Assembly (NCBI GenBank): GCA_016271365.2
Contig: CM057454.1
Span: 694,725,501 to 694,789,500, forward strand
From: Neoceratodus forsteri
Taxonomy: Eukaryota; Chordata; Ceratodontiformes; Ceratodontidae
Direction: 5' to 3'
DNA: 64,000 nt
In this document: piece by piece, positions 44,780 to 54,519 of the stretch
Layout of the letters: every line of letters starts with the position of its first letter
Position numbering within the stretch: the first letter of the stretch is position 1
Position numbers and translations under genes: made by a program
Notes under the pieces: model-generated
Told to the model about the DNA's origin: nothing
The model's database searches: none
Seen by the model: the letters and a program-made list of their open reading frames with translations, nothing else

Positions 44780-45640
44780 GTGTCTTCAGTAGTGGTGGAA
44801 GCAACAGAAGAGGTGTCCGAGTATTCATTTTCTGAGCTCCCCCAGTTTTTTTCTAGTGGTAATGAAGTAAATCTGTTCTCTGTTGTCTATGAGGTGGAAT
44901 GGGTGTTCCCTTTTCCTTTATACCCTTCATTCCTAGCAAGATCCTCTGTTTTACCAACAGCACCAGGCCTAGACCTTTTTTGAACTTATTGTTGAAAAGG
45001 GGGTTTCAGCATCAGAAGCGGTGGTGGGGGGGAGGCATAGTATCTTTAGTAATAAGGTCCTTATTCTGTTGGGGGTTACCTAATTCTTCTCCTATTCCCT
45101 CTTTCCTTGGGCTAACTTCCATATTTTCCTCAGGAAGCAAAATGGGGAGCTGTAGGGCTGCCTTACTGGTAGAGGGCCTTATGTCCTTATCTATGGTTTC
45201 TACTATCACAGGGTCTTTTAGTGTCTCCTCTGCTTGTATGCCTGGGCTTGTTGCGCCATGTTTATAAGGACCTCATTGGAAGGACAATCAACTCTGGTAT
45301 GTGATGTCCATGGGAAATTCCCATAAGCATGTTCAGTTTTTTCACATAAATTACATCTAAGAAGATTTAAACAATTAGATGACATATGTCCATATTCAAA
45401 ATGGTTGCAGAGTATAATATCACAAGCAGAATCAGAATGAGAATGGGCCCCACATTACAAACAAGCTTTAGGTTGTCCTGGATAAAACAGGGACCATCTA
45501 TCTTTACCTAAGAAAAATAAATTAGGTAGATGTACTGGACCATTATTGGATGATAACAGTTTAATCTTAATTAACTCATCATCATCCTCACATACTAGTC
45601 TGTCTGCTACCACTTCAACTAGTACTAGTACTACCACTAT
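44780..45640 (-). pseudogene. Tx1-clade L1 LINE, ORF1 (5'-truncated)
   Basis: RNA-binding ORF1 of a Tx1-type LINE. The minus strand reads DRLVCEDDDELIKIKLLSSN and NLFFLGKDRWSLFYPGQPKA, then three Cys/His knuckles at 45,460-45,310: C-x2-C-x3-H-x4-C (with a stop inside), CNHFEYGHMSSNC, and CNLCEKTEHA. An acidic/proline tail (MEVSPRKEGIGEELGN, ~45,120) continues to ~44,780. The N-terminus is missing: at ~45,640 the sequence changes to hAT coding on the other strand, so the LINE seems 5'-truncated. Confidence 0.7.
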
Positions 45641-46190
45641 TATCTCTCAGAGCTCAAGAAAACTTGTCACATTTCAGAAAATGGCAGTTCTCCATGTATG
45701 CCACTTTCAAGACACTCACACACACAGCACAGCATGTTCAGCAAGAACTAGAATAACTGTTTACTGCTTGGATCACCTCACAGGGCTTGAAAGTTGTCAT
45801 TTTTTTGTTGCAGGCCATAGTTCAGGGTTTGAAAGTTGTTGATTTTTTTTGTTGCAGACAATAGTTCAAATATTAAAAAAAGCACTTCACGATGCCAAGT
45901 ACATTACGTACATATACGCTGCTTTGCACATTGTCTTAACCTAATTGCTCAAAGCTTCCTGGATAATGACTGGCAAGTATCAAATACTGTGAGTACAATG
46001 TGCAAAGTGTGTGGCCACTTCCACCATTCAGTAAAAGCCTATAACATCTTTGCTGATACCCAGAAGGATACAGGTCTTCCTCATCTCCAGTTTGTTCAGG
46101 ATTTACCAACAAAGTGGAATTCAACTTACTTTATGATTGAACGCATCCTTGAACAAAAGGTAGCTATCACTGAGTATATAATGCAGTGAT
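45640..46190 (+). pseudogene. hAT transposase, BED type: probable 3' half
   Basis: Catalytic-core fragment. KMAVLHVCHFQDTHTHS (~45,678) matches the block after the hAT LTTDxWTS motif. FFVADNSSNIKKST (~45,841) is the VTDNASNI-type motif with the second catalytic Asp. RCFAHCLNLIAQSFLD (~45,922), CGHFHHSVKAYNIFADTQK (~46,010) and DLPTKWNSTYFMIERILEQK (~46,100) follow. The frame changes at ~45,836; the C-terminal dimerisation domain is not recognisable. It is on the same strand as, and continues the domain order of, the BED half at 8,887-10,300; I infer one gene split by ~35 kb of later insertions. Confidence 0.8.
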
Positions 46191-46589
46191 ATCAAGAAGG
46201 GCATTGTACTCCATGCTACTCAATGGTCTCTGCTGAAATAGTTTTGCTACATTCTGAAACCATTTGTAAGTGTTACAAAGAGTCCGGTACAGAAAAGGCA
46301 TCCCTTAGCCAAGTTATTCCACTCATTTTACTTGTCATGCTGGCCAAATCTGGCTATCCTGGCTTGTAAGTATATTGGATATCCACCCTCCAGTGTCCAT
46401 TCTGAACATTGATTTGGCTCTGCTGAGGTTGTTGTGAACAATAAGTGAACAAGGTTAACACCAGACAATGTGGAGAAACTAATATTCTTCAAGATTAACT
46501 TGCCAAACTTTGGCCATATATGTGATGCTAATCTTGAAAAAGATGACACTGACAGCAGTACCTGTGCTGCATCTGTGGAGTGACACATC

Positions 46590-46860
46590 AGTTTTAAATT
46601 TCCAGACTGGACTGGTTAAAACTAAGAATAGAGATCTGGGACTTGCCTTCTTTTGGACCACATTATCATCATCCTGGGGGTGGGTGGGTGGGTGGGAGAT
46701 GCAGCCAGTACATCACGTTGTCATTGTACTGGTAGTAGCTGTGGCGAAAGTCCCTGATCTCACACACAATACTTTCTCATTCTGATGAGAACATTTGCCT
46801 AAATGCACCTAAGAATTATTATTTCTTATATAACCATATTGATTTGTTACATGCTGCTAG
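46590..46860 (+). repeat. Repeat unit shared with the 62.3-63.9 kb array
   Basis: AGAGATCTGGGACTTGCCTT, CATCCTGGGGGTGGGTGGG, GTACATCACGTTGTCATTGT, GATCTCACACACAAT and GATGAGAACATTTGCCTAAA all recur in order at 62,515-62,740 and, decayed, in later units there. It lies just 3' of the hAT core, so it is probably hAT-derived. Confidence 0.8.
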
Positions 46861-47195
46861 CCAGTGGCACCATGTCCATGGAGCTAAAGGGGGCATGTGC
46901 CCCCCCCCCCAGATCTGATCAAACATTAAAAATTACATATTGTTATTTTTATTTTATTTTACACAATCCCATGGTTCAAAACAATGTGTTTTTTTGAAGT
47001 CATTTGTATGTGTGTTGTGTGTGTGGGGGGGGGGCTTGTTACTCAACTGCAACTTCAAAAACATAATCATATATGCTAACTGGCTGCAGTTTTAGAAGTG
47101 ATTGGTAGTCTGCAATACAGTTTCCACCAATCACTTCCCTGATTTGTGCTGTCAGTCAGCCTGTCCAGTCGCACAGTGAAATAGCCTCAATTTTT
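46861..47195. other. No recognisable gene
   Basis: Contains C12 (~46,900), a GT-rich tract and G10 (~47,025). Nothing else identified. Confidence 0.4.
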
Positions 47196-47634
47196 ATTTT
47201 ATTTTTTTTATTTAGTTTTTTGTTGACCGGGTAAGTGCACTAGACAAATCCTGCCTATTTTCAGGCACGACCCGGGGGGGAGGGGATACATATGAAAGCC
47301 AACTGACCTTGAACCAGATTAAGCTGTTGGTGGTATTTTTAGTGAATGAGGGAAATTTGGCCAGGACACTGGGGAAATTCCCCTACTCTTTTCGATAAGT
47401 GCCATGGGATCTTTAACATCCACCTGAACTACCACCAATCCAGGTAGATGGGACCTCGGTTTAACATCTCATCCAAAAGACGGCACCTCAGAAGTGCAGC
47501 ACCCCTCTCATGCTGCACTACAGTGTCAGTACTACGATATTAACCCAAGTGCCAGATGTGGGAACTGAACCCATGGCCCTCTGATCTCCCGGCCTCAGAG
47601 GCGAGTGTGCTACCTACTGAGCCACTGACACTGC
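47196..47634 (-). mobile_element. tRNA-derived SINE with LINE-like 3' tail (full length)
   Basis: Minus-strand order: head GCAGTGTCAGTGGCTCAGTA (A box TGGCTCAGTAGG) and GGGTTCAGTTCCC (B box, ~47,567); body with GAGATGTTAAACCGAGGTCC and GATCCCATGGCACTTATCG; tail GGGTCGTGCCTGAAAATAGG ... CTTACCCGGTCAAC and an A-rich TAAATAAA end. The tail matches the LINE 3' end at 5,735-5,816. Transcription would be by pol III from the internal boxes. Confidence 0.85.
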
Positions 47635-48286
47635 AATGACATGCCATGTGGCAAACAAGTGCATTTTCCAGCACCATGTCTACTGTGCACTTGAGGAGTC
47701 AGACACAGTCACAATCCAAGGAACAACTTGTCGGTTACCGTTACTCAAAGCTAGAAGGTTGAGATTTTTTTAAGTGGCTGTTGTGAATGAGAGAGAGTCC
47801 AAGAAAGAATCTCCATCTCCCTCTCAGAGGCTGAGTGAACCAGATTTAAACCTAGGCTCCTGCTCAGCAAACATCTTCTAGTCAGCCTCTGTGAGGGAAG
47901 TAAAAAAGAATAAAATACTCTGGAAAAGGAAAACAAGTAGGAGGGTCATTGGATTTTTTAAGAGCTGCTGCTGGCTGCTCACCTGACCAAGGAAGGATGG
48001 GGCCCAGGGGGCTGGGGGGTGGAAGATGCCATTGGTTCCATGCAATCTCTGCAGTCTGTCCCCAGGCCAAGACATCACAGCAAAGGAGTGCCAGGATTAT
48101 GGAGCAGCAATAGGGCCTGCATTAGGCAAGACAAGGTAGGAAGTTGAATGAATTAATAAAATAAGGAATTTCTGCCAAGATCTCACTCTGCTGCTCTCTG
48201 ATATCGTATCTCCCATCACCCATCAGCAACTTGCTGTATCAGATTTTGAATCCCGAACGCTGTTTCCTGTAATATGTTGACATATT
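47635..48286. other. No recognisable gene
   Basis: About 650 bases between the SINE and the Harbinger left end. No domain-bearing ORF. Bases 48,283-48,286 (TATT) are the left copy of the candidate target duplication. Confidence 0.45.
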
Positions 48287-48869
48287 GGGATGTTCAAAAG
48301 GGTTGCGCCATGCGCAATAGGGTTGAGCCAGCACAAATCTGAAATTGCGCTATTCTGCGATACTCAGCAGGAGGCAGTTGTGCCACAGAAAACATGCTGA
48401 GCAACAGCGCAATGCTAATGAAGGTATGTGCAACCGAAGGGGATGGAACCATGCATAAAGTGCGCAATGCAATATTCAAAGGCTTGTGCAATGCGCAACA
48501 GTGGATCAGGCAGAAGTTGCGCCATAGCGGAAATGAGCCAAAATAAAAAGGCTCAAGGAAGAGGCGCAAGAATGCTACAGGGAAGCCACATGAGGCAGGG
48601 AGACAGAGAAGGCCAGAGTGACAAACAGTGCAGGCCAGGGAGAACGCAGGACAGAAGAGGGGCAAGGGAAGGTGTGTGGGGCCACAGAGTGCAGAGGCCA
48701 GTAGGTGCACCCGGTGCAGTGGAGATAGCAGTCAGGACAGTGGGGGTAACACAGCAACAACAGCCAGGGGGGGAACACAAGCCAGGGACATGGACAGTGC
48801 CAGATTCCACATGGAAGCCATAATGAGGGGGGGTGAGAAGGCATGCTGCAGGGGGATGTGGCAGTGGAA

Positions 48870-50059
48870 GGTCTCGTCGGCGGTATGCCCCCAACAGGCA
48901 GTACCGAGCCCGCATCAGCTTTGAGCTCTATTCAGATGTAGAGATTGTGGGCCGGTACCACCTGAGCAGGGCAATACTGAGGCGGCTCTGTGAGCTGTGC
49001 AGTGATGTGATGCAGGCACCCTCATGACGGAGTCACGCTCTGTCAGTGGAGACAAAGGTAACAGACTGCATGTGCTTGCTCACCATGGGTACCTTCCAGA
49101 GACCAACAGGGGACACCACAGGCATAACACAGTCAGCCACATCACGCATCCTCACCCAATTCCTCTGCGCACTGCTGCCACATGCTGTGGAGTACATCCA
49201 TTTCCCCCCGGCACCGCGGCAGAGCATACAGCAAACATACAGGAGTTCCACAGGGTAGCACGTATGCCTGGCGTGCTAGGGGCAATAGACTGCACCCATG
49301 TGGCCATTCGCATGCCACCTGGCCCCAATGGGGCTGCCTATCAGAATCGGAAGGGATTTTCCAGTGTCAACTGCCAGGTGGTGTGTGATGCCAGTGGGCG
49401 CATCATCAGTGTCTGTGCCACGCACCCTGGTGGAGCACACGATTCATTCATATGGTACCAATCAGCACTGTGCCATTGATTCGAGAGTGGGGACATCCCC
49501 ACAGGACATCTAGTGGGTGAGTATGCATGTAGGATTGGCAAATCGGGGGCAAAGGTGGGTAAGCCACAGGTGCCACAGGTGTGGCACACAGGATTAGGGG
49601 CAATATGAGCCTGAACAAGACACTAACCTCCACTATCTCCACACAGGTGACAGTGGATACTCACTCTGTCCCTGGCTGCTCACACCCTACCAGCGGCCCA
49701 CGACCCCATTGCAGCAATGCTTCAATGAGGCACACGTCGCCACACGCAACATCATTGATCAGGTGTTTGGGATGCTGAAGGCATGCTTCCGATGCCTAGA
49801 CACCTCCGGCGGTGCCCTACAGTATAGCCCCTCAAAGGCCTGTGGGATATTCCTGGCCTGTTGTATCCTGTACAACATGGCCAAAGACTGTAGGATAGCC
49901 ATTCAGGTCGAGGAGGGGGACAGCGATGGGGACACTGGTGACACCAGTGATGATGGGGATGAGCAGCCTCCCCTTGGATGGCGTGACCCCCAACTGATCC
50001 GGTTGGCCCAGCTGCACTGGGACACCATCAAAGAGGAGCACTTTGCGCAACACAGGTAA
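48870..50059 (+). pseudogene. HARBI1-like transposase, two exons
   Basis: DDE-type nuclease of Harbinger elements; it needs a SANT/Myb partner for nuclear import and DNA binding in characterised systems. Exon 1 (~48,870-49,516) reads FELYSDVEIVGRYHLSRAIL, then SRILTQFLCALLPHAVEYIH (~49,145). A frame change near 49,215 leads to MPGVLGAIDCTHVAIRMPPG (first Asp, ~49,265) and CQVVCDASGRIISVCATHPG (second Asp, ~49,375). GTGAGT at 49,517 and ACACAG before 49,647 define a 130-bp intron across which GHLV-GDSGY reads in phase. Exon 2 contains PYQRP, FNEAHVATRNIIDQVFGMLK (~49,715) and RCLDTSG, ending in acidic DGDTGDTSDDGDEQP. The third catalytic Glu appears as Asp (NIIDQVFG). Two stops fall where Arg is expected and could be CGA-to-TGA changes. 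The end at 50,059 coincides with a good 5' splice site (CAG-GTAAGT), so a further exon is possible. Confidence 0.88.
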
Positions 50060-50548
50060 GTCATGGGGCCATGTGTAACCAACAGTGGCTAGGGCACAAC
50101 CCACATACACACAGAGAAACACACCAGGGGTGCATTATGGCAAGGGAAGTGGCAGGGCACAGAAGCACACACATACAACCAGGGAGGGGTGAACAGTAAC
50201 ATGCCACATGGACAGACACACACACAAACACACACACACAACAGACACAAAGTGCACAGGGGTCAGGTGCACAACAGAGCAGTAACACAGACACTAAAAA
50301 CACACACGTCCACAGACCACCACCACCACCTTTACATGTACGTGTGTCAGATGCTGGGCACCTTTGCACTTTGGTGTACAATGCAATGCAGACATCATCA
50401 TGCACATGTACCTGTGGACAGCAGTCGGGAGGGTGTGCAGGAGGTCCGTGTGTCTGCGTGTAGGGCAGGGCACCCACTGGTGCACTGCCAACTGAAACAC
50501 ACATTGCACACAGGGCAGCACCAGACAAGGCCCACACTGGGAGACAGC
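50060..50548. other. Harbinger convergent intergenic spacer
   Basis: CA/GT-rich sequence (notably 50,215-50,310) between the 3' ends of the transposase and the minus-strand SANT gene. No polyadenylation signal stands out. Confidence 0.45.
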
Positions 50549-52202
50549 TCAGTCATGCGGCACAGTGCCACGGCCACCTTGGATGCATGGGCAGCCCTGC
50601 TGAGACCCAGCAGCACTGGCAGGCTGAGCATGGGCCACATGGGGTGGCACCGATGGACCACCAGGGTTCCCACTGCATGAACGTGACCTTGCCCGCACAG
50701 GAGTCTGCAGCATACCGAACATACCTGCACCAGGGGTGCTCGGGATGCCCACAGCTGAACCCAGCGTCGACAGGGTGGGTGTCACACAATGCCAGGAATG
50801 GGGAGTGGATAGCATACTGTGCGGTGTGAGTGGCACAGGGGCACTTGACTGTGTGCCCAATGTGGCCACGACACCGACCACTGGCTGTGTCAGCCTGTCG
50901 ATGGCAGCGGTCACATCCACACGCAAATGGTCAATCTGGGACAGGATCCTCTCGGTGTCCCTGCTGTGCCACTGCAGAGCCACACACAGTGCCTCCATGG
51001 ATGTTGCAACCCGCATCTGCTGCTGTACTGATGCCTGCAGCAGATGGGTGTGCTCAACAAAGAGGTTGTCTGCCACATCTGCAACCTGTCCCTCAGGGTA
51101 TGGAAGGGCTTGATTTATAGCATCCCTTGAGGGTGAGCACTGCTCACCCAGACCAGATATGGGCATGTCCACAGGTGGTGCACCTACATCACTGCTGAGC
51201 CCTGTACCCCCAGTCCCGGTGGGTGACTGCTGCTGCTGCCCCTCCACCTGCTGTGCCCACGGGATCAGTGGTTCCACTGCTGTGGCCGCAACAGTACCAG
51301 TGACCTGCACAGCCACCGGTGCTGCCCCACCAGTGCTGACAGGCACAGCCTGGGACTGTGCTGACATGCTGGCACACATGGAACCAGCTAGGTCCACGGG
51401 CGTGAGCTATCCTGCTGTGTGTCCATTCTGTGACACACACATGTCAATGCCCATAGTGGTTGGTGCATCATCAATGGTGCAGGTCTGTGCCACAGCCACA
51501 GCTGCAGCATGCTGGCATGCTTGCATGCCAGACCGCTGAGACACAGGAAGGGCACTCCCCACACCTGTCTCAACATCAGTGAAGGTAGTCAGGTGTGCAC
51601 ACTGGTGCAGTGCATACCTGCAATCTGCAGAGGTGGATGGTCCCTCTCCCAACTCCGGATGACTGTCCACAGTGGACAGGCCCTCCACTGCTGACCCCTG
51701 CAGATGCACAGGATCTGTAACAGAAAGGAAGGACACATTAGTGCATGTGAACTACCTTTTCCCCCGACCATGACATACCATGCAGTGATGGGCTACCACC
51801 TGTCTGGAAGCCACCTCCAGGAACACCCTCAATGGCACTGCGCTGCATGCTTGCAGCAAGCATGTCCTCTGCCGGAGTCAGCTGCACCACCTCCAGCTGT
51901 CCCCCGCCTGTTGCAGCACGTGTCGCCCTGATGGCTGCAACCTTCTCCTTCACCCTCCTCCTGTTGGTCCCCATCTTCTTTTTACACTCCTGCACAGAGC
52001 GCTGGTGGCTGCTGTGCAGGTTGACGTCACATGCCACCCCCTCCCATGCAGCAGCACGGGCCTGAGGGGTGCCCCGCCATCCACTGAGAAGTGGCTCCTC
52101 ATCCAGGTAGGCCTCGAACAGTGCCTCCATCTCAGCCTTCGTAAAGCTGGGCCTCCTCTTCCACCCACCATCATCCTCCTCACCCAGTCCTTGCTCGGTC
52201 AT
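50549..52202 (-). pseudogene. Harbinger SANT/Myb-like DNA-binding protein, two exons
   Basis: The accessory protein of Harbinger elements, thought to bind terminal repeats and carry the transposase to the nucleus. I choose ATG 52,202 (MTEQGLGEEDDGG), just before the domain; an upstream ATG at 52,301 is possible. Exon 1 (52,202-51,779) encodes the SANT-like domain: RRPSFTKAEMEALFEAYLDE (~52,157), AAAWEGVACDVNLHSSHQRS and VQECKKKMGTNRRRVKEKVA. The donor is ATG-GTATGT at 51,778 and the acceptor TTCTGTTACAG ends at 51,715; joining keeps the frame (phase 1, 64-bp intron). Exon 2 (51,714-50,549) is low in charge and rich in Thr, Ala, Val and Gln, with a helical stretch WHSRDTERILSQIDHLRVDV. One in-frame stop near 51,407 is the only obvious lesion, so this is the best-preserved gene in the window. 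Confidence 0.85.
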
Positions 52203-52974
52203 TTCACAGCCTGTATGGGTGAGAGACATCACCTGTGACTGTGCAGTACACAGCAATTCTCTGAGGCCATGGTCCAGAACAGCACAATGCATGCAACTCA
52301 CTTATCAACTGCAGTAACCGAATATGACCACTACAGAACAGTGTCACATATTTATAGCACAATGCATGCAAATTAGAACAGGAGCAACTTTAATGAGATG
52401 CAAATCGCGCCGCTGTGCCATTGAATGGCTGATTGGATGATTTGCATATGACGGCTGAATGTCACGCTGTTGCGCTTTGCGCAATACGGTTGAACTGGCT
52501 GAGCCAATGGGGCAGTTCTGTGACTGCATAGTACGCCGCACTACACATGCCCAGGTAGCTTATGCAGGTGTCTGCCACGCTGATGATGTGCTGTGCACGA
52601 TATGCAATTCAGGACACAGCCACCATTGTGCCAGTGGCGCTACAGCGACTGTCACTACATGGTGCTGTGGCACAACTGCATAATAGTCCACTGTGGCAAT
52701 GGCACACAGGCGACCAATCACGCTGGATGCATAGATGTCCAATGGCGCTGTGCATGGCCTTGCGCCAGAGACCCATGACCCTGTGCCCGACCTTTGCCCC
52801 CTTGGTGCTGTACGTATGGCATGTCTGATGCCCTATCGCTCTGTTTGGTAACAGAGCGATAGGGACTGGTGGCACTATATCAACAGCGCAATAGGGAATA
52901 GCGGAGTTGTATTGCGCAACAATTCTATGAGGGGTTGCCGTGTTGCAGAGTGCCATATTGCCTACTATACATGC
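52203..52974. other. Divergent promoter region between the two SANT genes
   Basis: About 770 bases with repeated GCGCAAT-type words (52,470, 52,905) echoing the TIRs, and a perfect hairpin at 52,831-52,864. It would have to hold both promoters if the two SANT genes are expressed; I cannot mark TATA boxes with confidence. Confidence 0.5.
52831..52864. promoter_or_regulatory. Perfect 15-bp inverted repeat, 4-base loop
   Basis: CCCTATCGCTCTGTT, TGGT, AACAGAGCGATAGGG. A perfect stem in the spacer between divergent SANT genes. Could be an operator-like binding site or a cruciform; it is not a bacterial terminator in this context. Confidence 0.85.
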
Positions 52975-53251
52975 AGGGATGGCATGCAGAAGAGCCACCC
53001 AATGGAGTTCACTCGAACTGGCAAACCTGGTGGTCATAGTGGAGCCTCACCATGGCCCACTATTTGGGGATGAACCCCTCAACATGGCTAGGATCCATGT
53101 GTGGCAGCAGGTGGCCACTGCCCTTGAGGAGGCCACTGGCAGGTGGAGATCCGCAGAGCAGTGCAGGCACCGGTACGGGGACCTGCGGAGGAGGAAGCCG
53201 GCACTACTGGCACTTCCTCGGTCACGTGCCAGGAGGGGCGTGGTGCCTTGA
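52975..53251 (+). pseudogene. Second SANT/Myb-like protein of the Harbinger, first exon
   Basis: The frame reads LANLVVIVEPHHGPLFGDEP then HVWQQVATALEEATGRWRSA (~53,098), then EQCRHRYGDLRRRKPAL (~53,158). The Trp...Trp spacing with R-S-x-E-Q-C-R-x-R-Y-x-D-L-R-R is that of Myb/SANT-like DNA-binding domains and differs from the first SANT gene. The start MACRRATQWSS (ATG 52,983) is uncertain, because FTRT in another frame (~53,010) looks like the true domain start, suggesting an indel. Downstream possible exon pieces (53,470-53,590, rich in Gln/Ser codons; ~54,030-54,170, Arg-rich) cannot be joined with confidence. Confidence 0.7.
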
Positions 53252-54519
53252 CCAGGTGGGTGAGCCGTCTATGGACCTGCATGGTCCGTATGGGTAACAC
53301 TGTCTATTGTGTCCAGCACATGAGGGAGGGTTGGTCTATGGTTGGCTGTGGCAGTGTTTACAGGATATGTGATGTATGGGTCTGGCTGGGTGGGCGGGCA
53401 CACTCATTGGGGCAGGGGGATGTTTGCTTTGGGATTTCACTGTTGTGCTTCTCACCTTTTGTTTCCCACAGGCATGGCGGAGTGGAGGAGGGCCCAGGCT
53501 GAGGTGCAGCAAGAGGTGGCAGTGGTGGCTGTGCATGGTGTTGGTGGTGGTGGTGATGAACCACGATAGCAGCAGCAGCAGTAGCAGCATGATGAGGGTG
53601 AGTGACATGACATCATGAATGCTACTGCATGCGGTGTGGGGGGGTCAGGGCATGGCCACCATCCATGGACAACACTGCCATGCATGCAACATGTGACAGT
53701 CAGCACTGTCCAGTGGCACTGCATGTCTGGGAGTGCATCAATGGTGGTCCATGTGTGCACTGGGCACATGGCTGTGGCACTGCCTTACCACCGCGTAGCC
53801 ACATCACTGTACAGCCTTGGTTGTGCTGTTCTGGACATGGACAGTGTGTGTGTGTGCAGTGGCACACATGGCTGTTGCTGCCTGGTTGGGTATGTCTTGT
53901 GCACGGTCACTGTGGGTGGGTGCAGTCCATCACAGGAGCGGGGCACTTGACTGTATGCCATGTATGATGGGTGGGCTTCAGGGATATGGACAGTCACAGC
54001 CGTTGACTCTGATCCTTGGTACTAGGTGTCCGGATCCTGCGGTGAATTGAGTGATCAGTTCAGCAGCTCATACAGATGGCCATGGATTCCCTTGCCATCC
54101 CGCGGGACCTGCGTCAACATGGTGTTAGGCGCAGGAGGAGGCCCCGGGACCAGCACCAGGTGGATGGAGAGTGGGCTAGCAGGCAGCAGCTGCCCATCAC
54201 CTCCCCCCTTTACCCATCCATCACACCCTGCCTTCCCTCTCCCAGTTGTTCACCCCTGCCCCTTACCCACCCCTACCTTGTACCCGTACCCCCACCCCTG
54301 TATTGTGTATTTGTATATAGTTATGGTTGTTCCTATTGTTATTGTTGTTATATTAAATAGAAATATATATTTTGATATGAATACTGTGGTGGTCTCTGAT
54401 TTGCAGCTGGCTATAGGTGCTCAGTTGCAGTGGTGTGCATGGCATCTGGGGTGGTATTGTCATGGGTATGTGTGTGTGTGCGTGGGGAGGTGTCTCTGGT
54501 GTGGGAGTGGCTTTCAGTC
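53252..54519 (+). other. 3' region of the second SANT gene
   Basis: CACAG acceptor-like sites precede 53,474 and CTAG precedes 54,027. The segment 54,076-54,360 encodes RDLRQHGVRRRRRPRDQHQV, a basic patch, then a CT-rich tract, TATTAAATAGAAATATATAT and loss of coding character at ~54,360. This may be the last exon and 3' end, but I cannot prove it. Confidence 0.4.

Noticed and set aside
42623..45640. Host gene with zinc knuckles
   Set aside because: Followed by an APE-type endonuclease and RT motifs on the same strand, so it is LINE ORF1/ORF2.
50189..51539. Several plus-strand frames of 120-160 codons opposite the SANT gene
   Set aside because: Antisense to the well-supported minus-strand exon 2; Thr/His/Cys-rich composition reflects the CA/TG bias.
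52831..52864. Intrinsic bacterial terminator
   Set aside because: The hairpin has no T tract and the window is eukaryotic.
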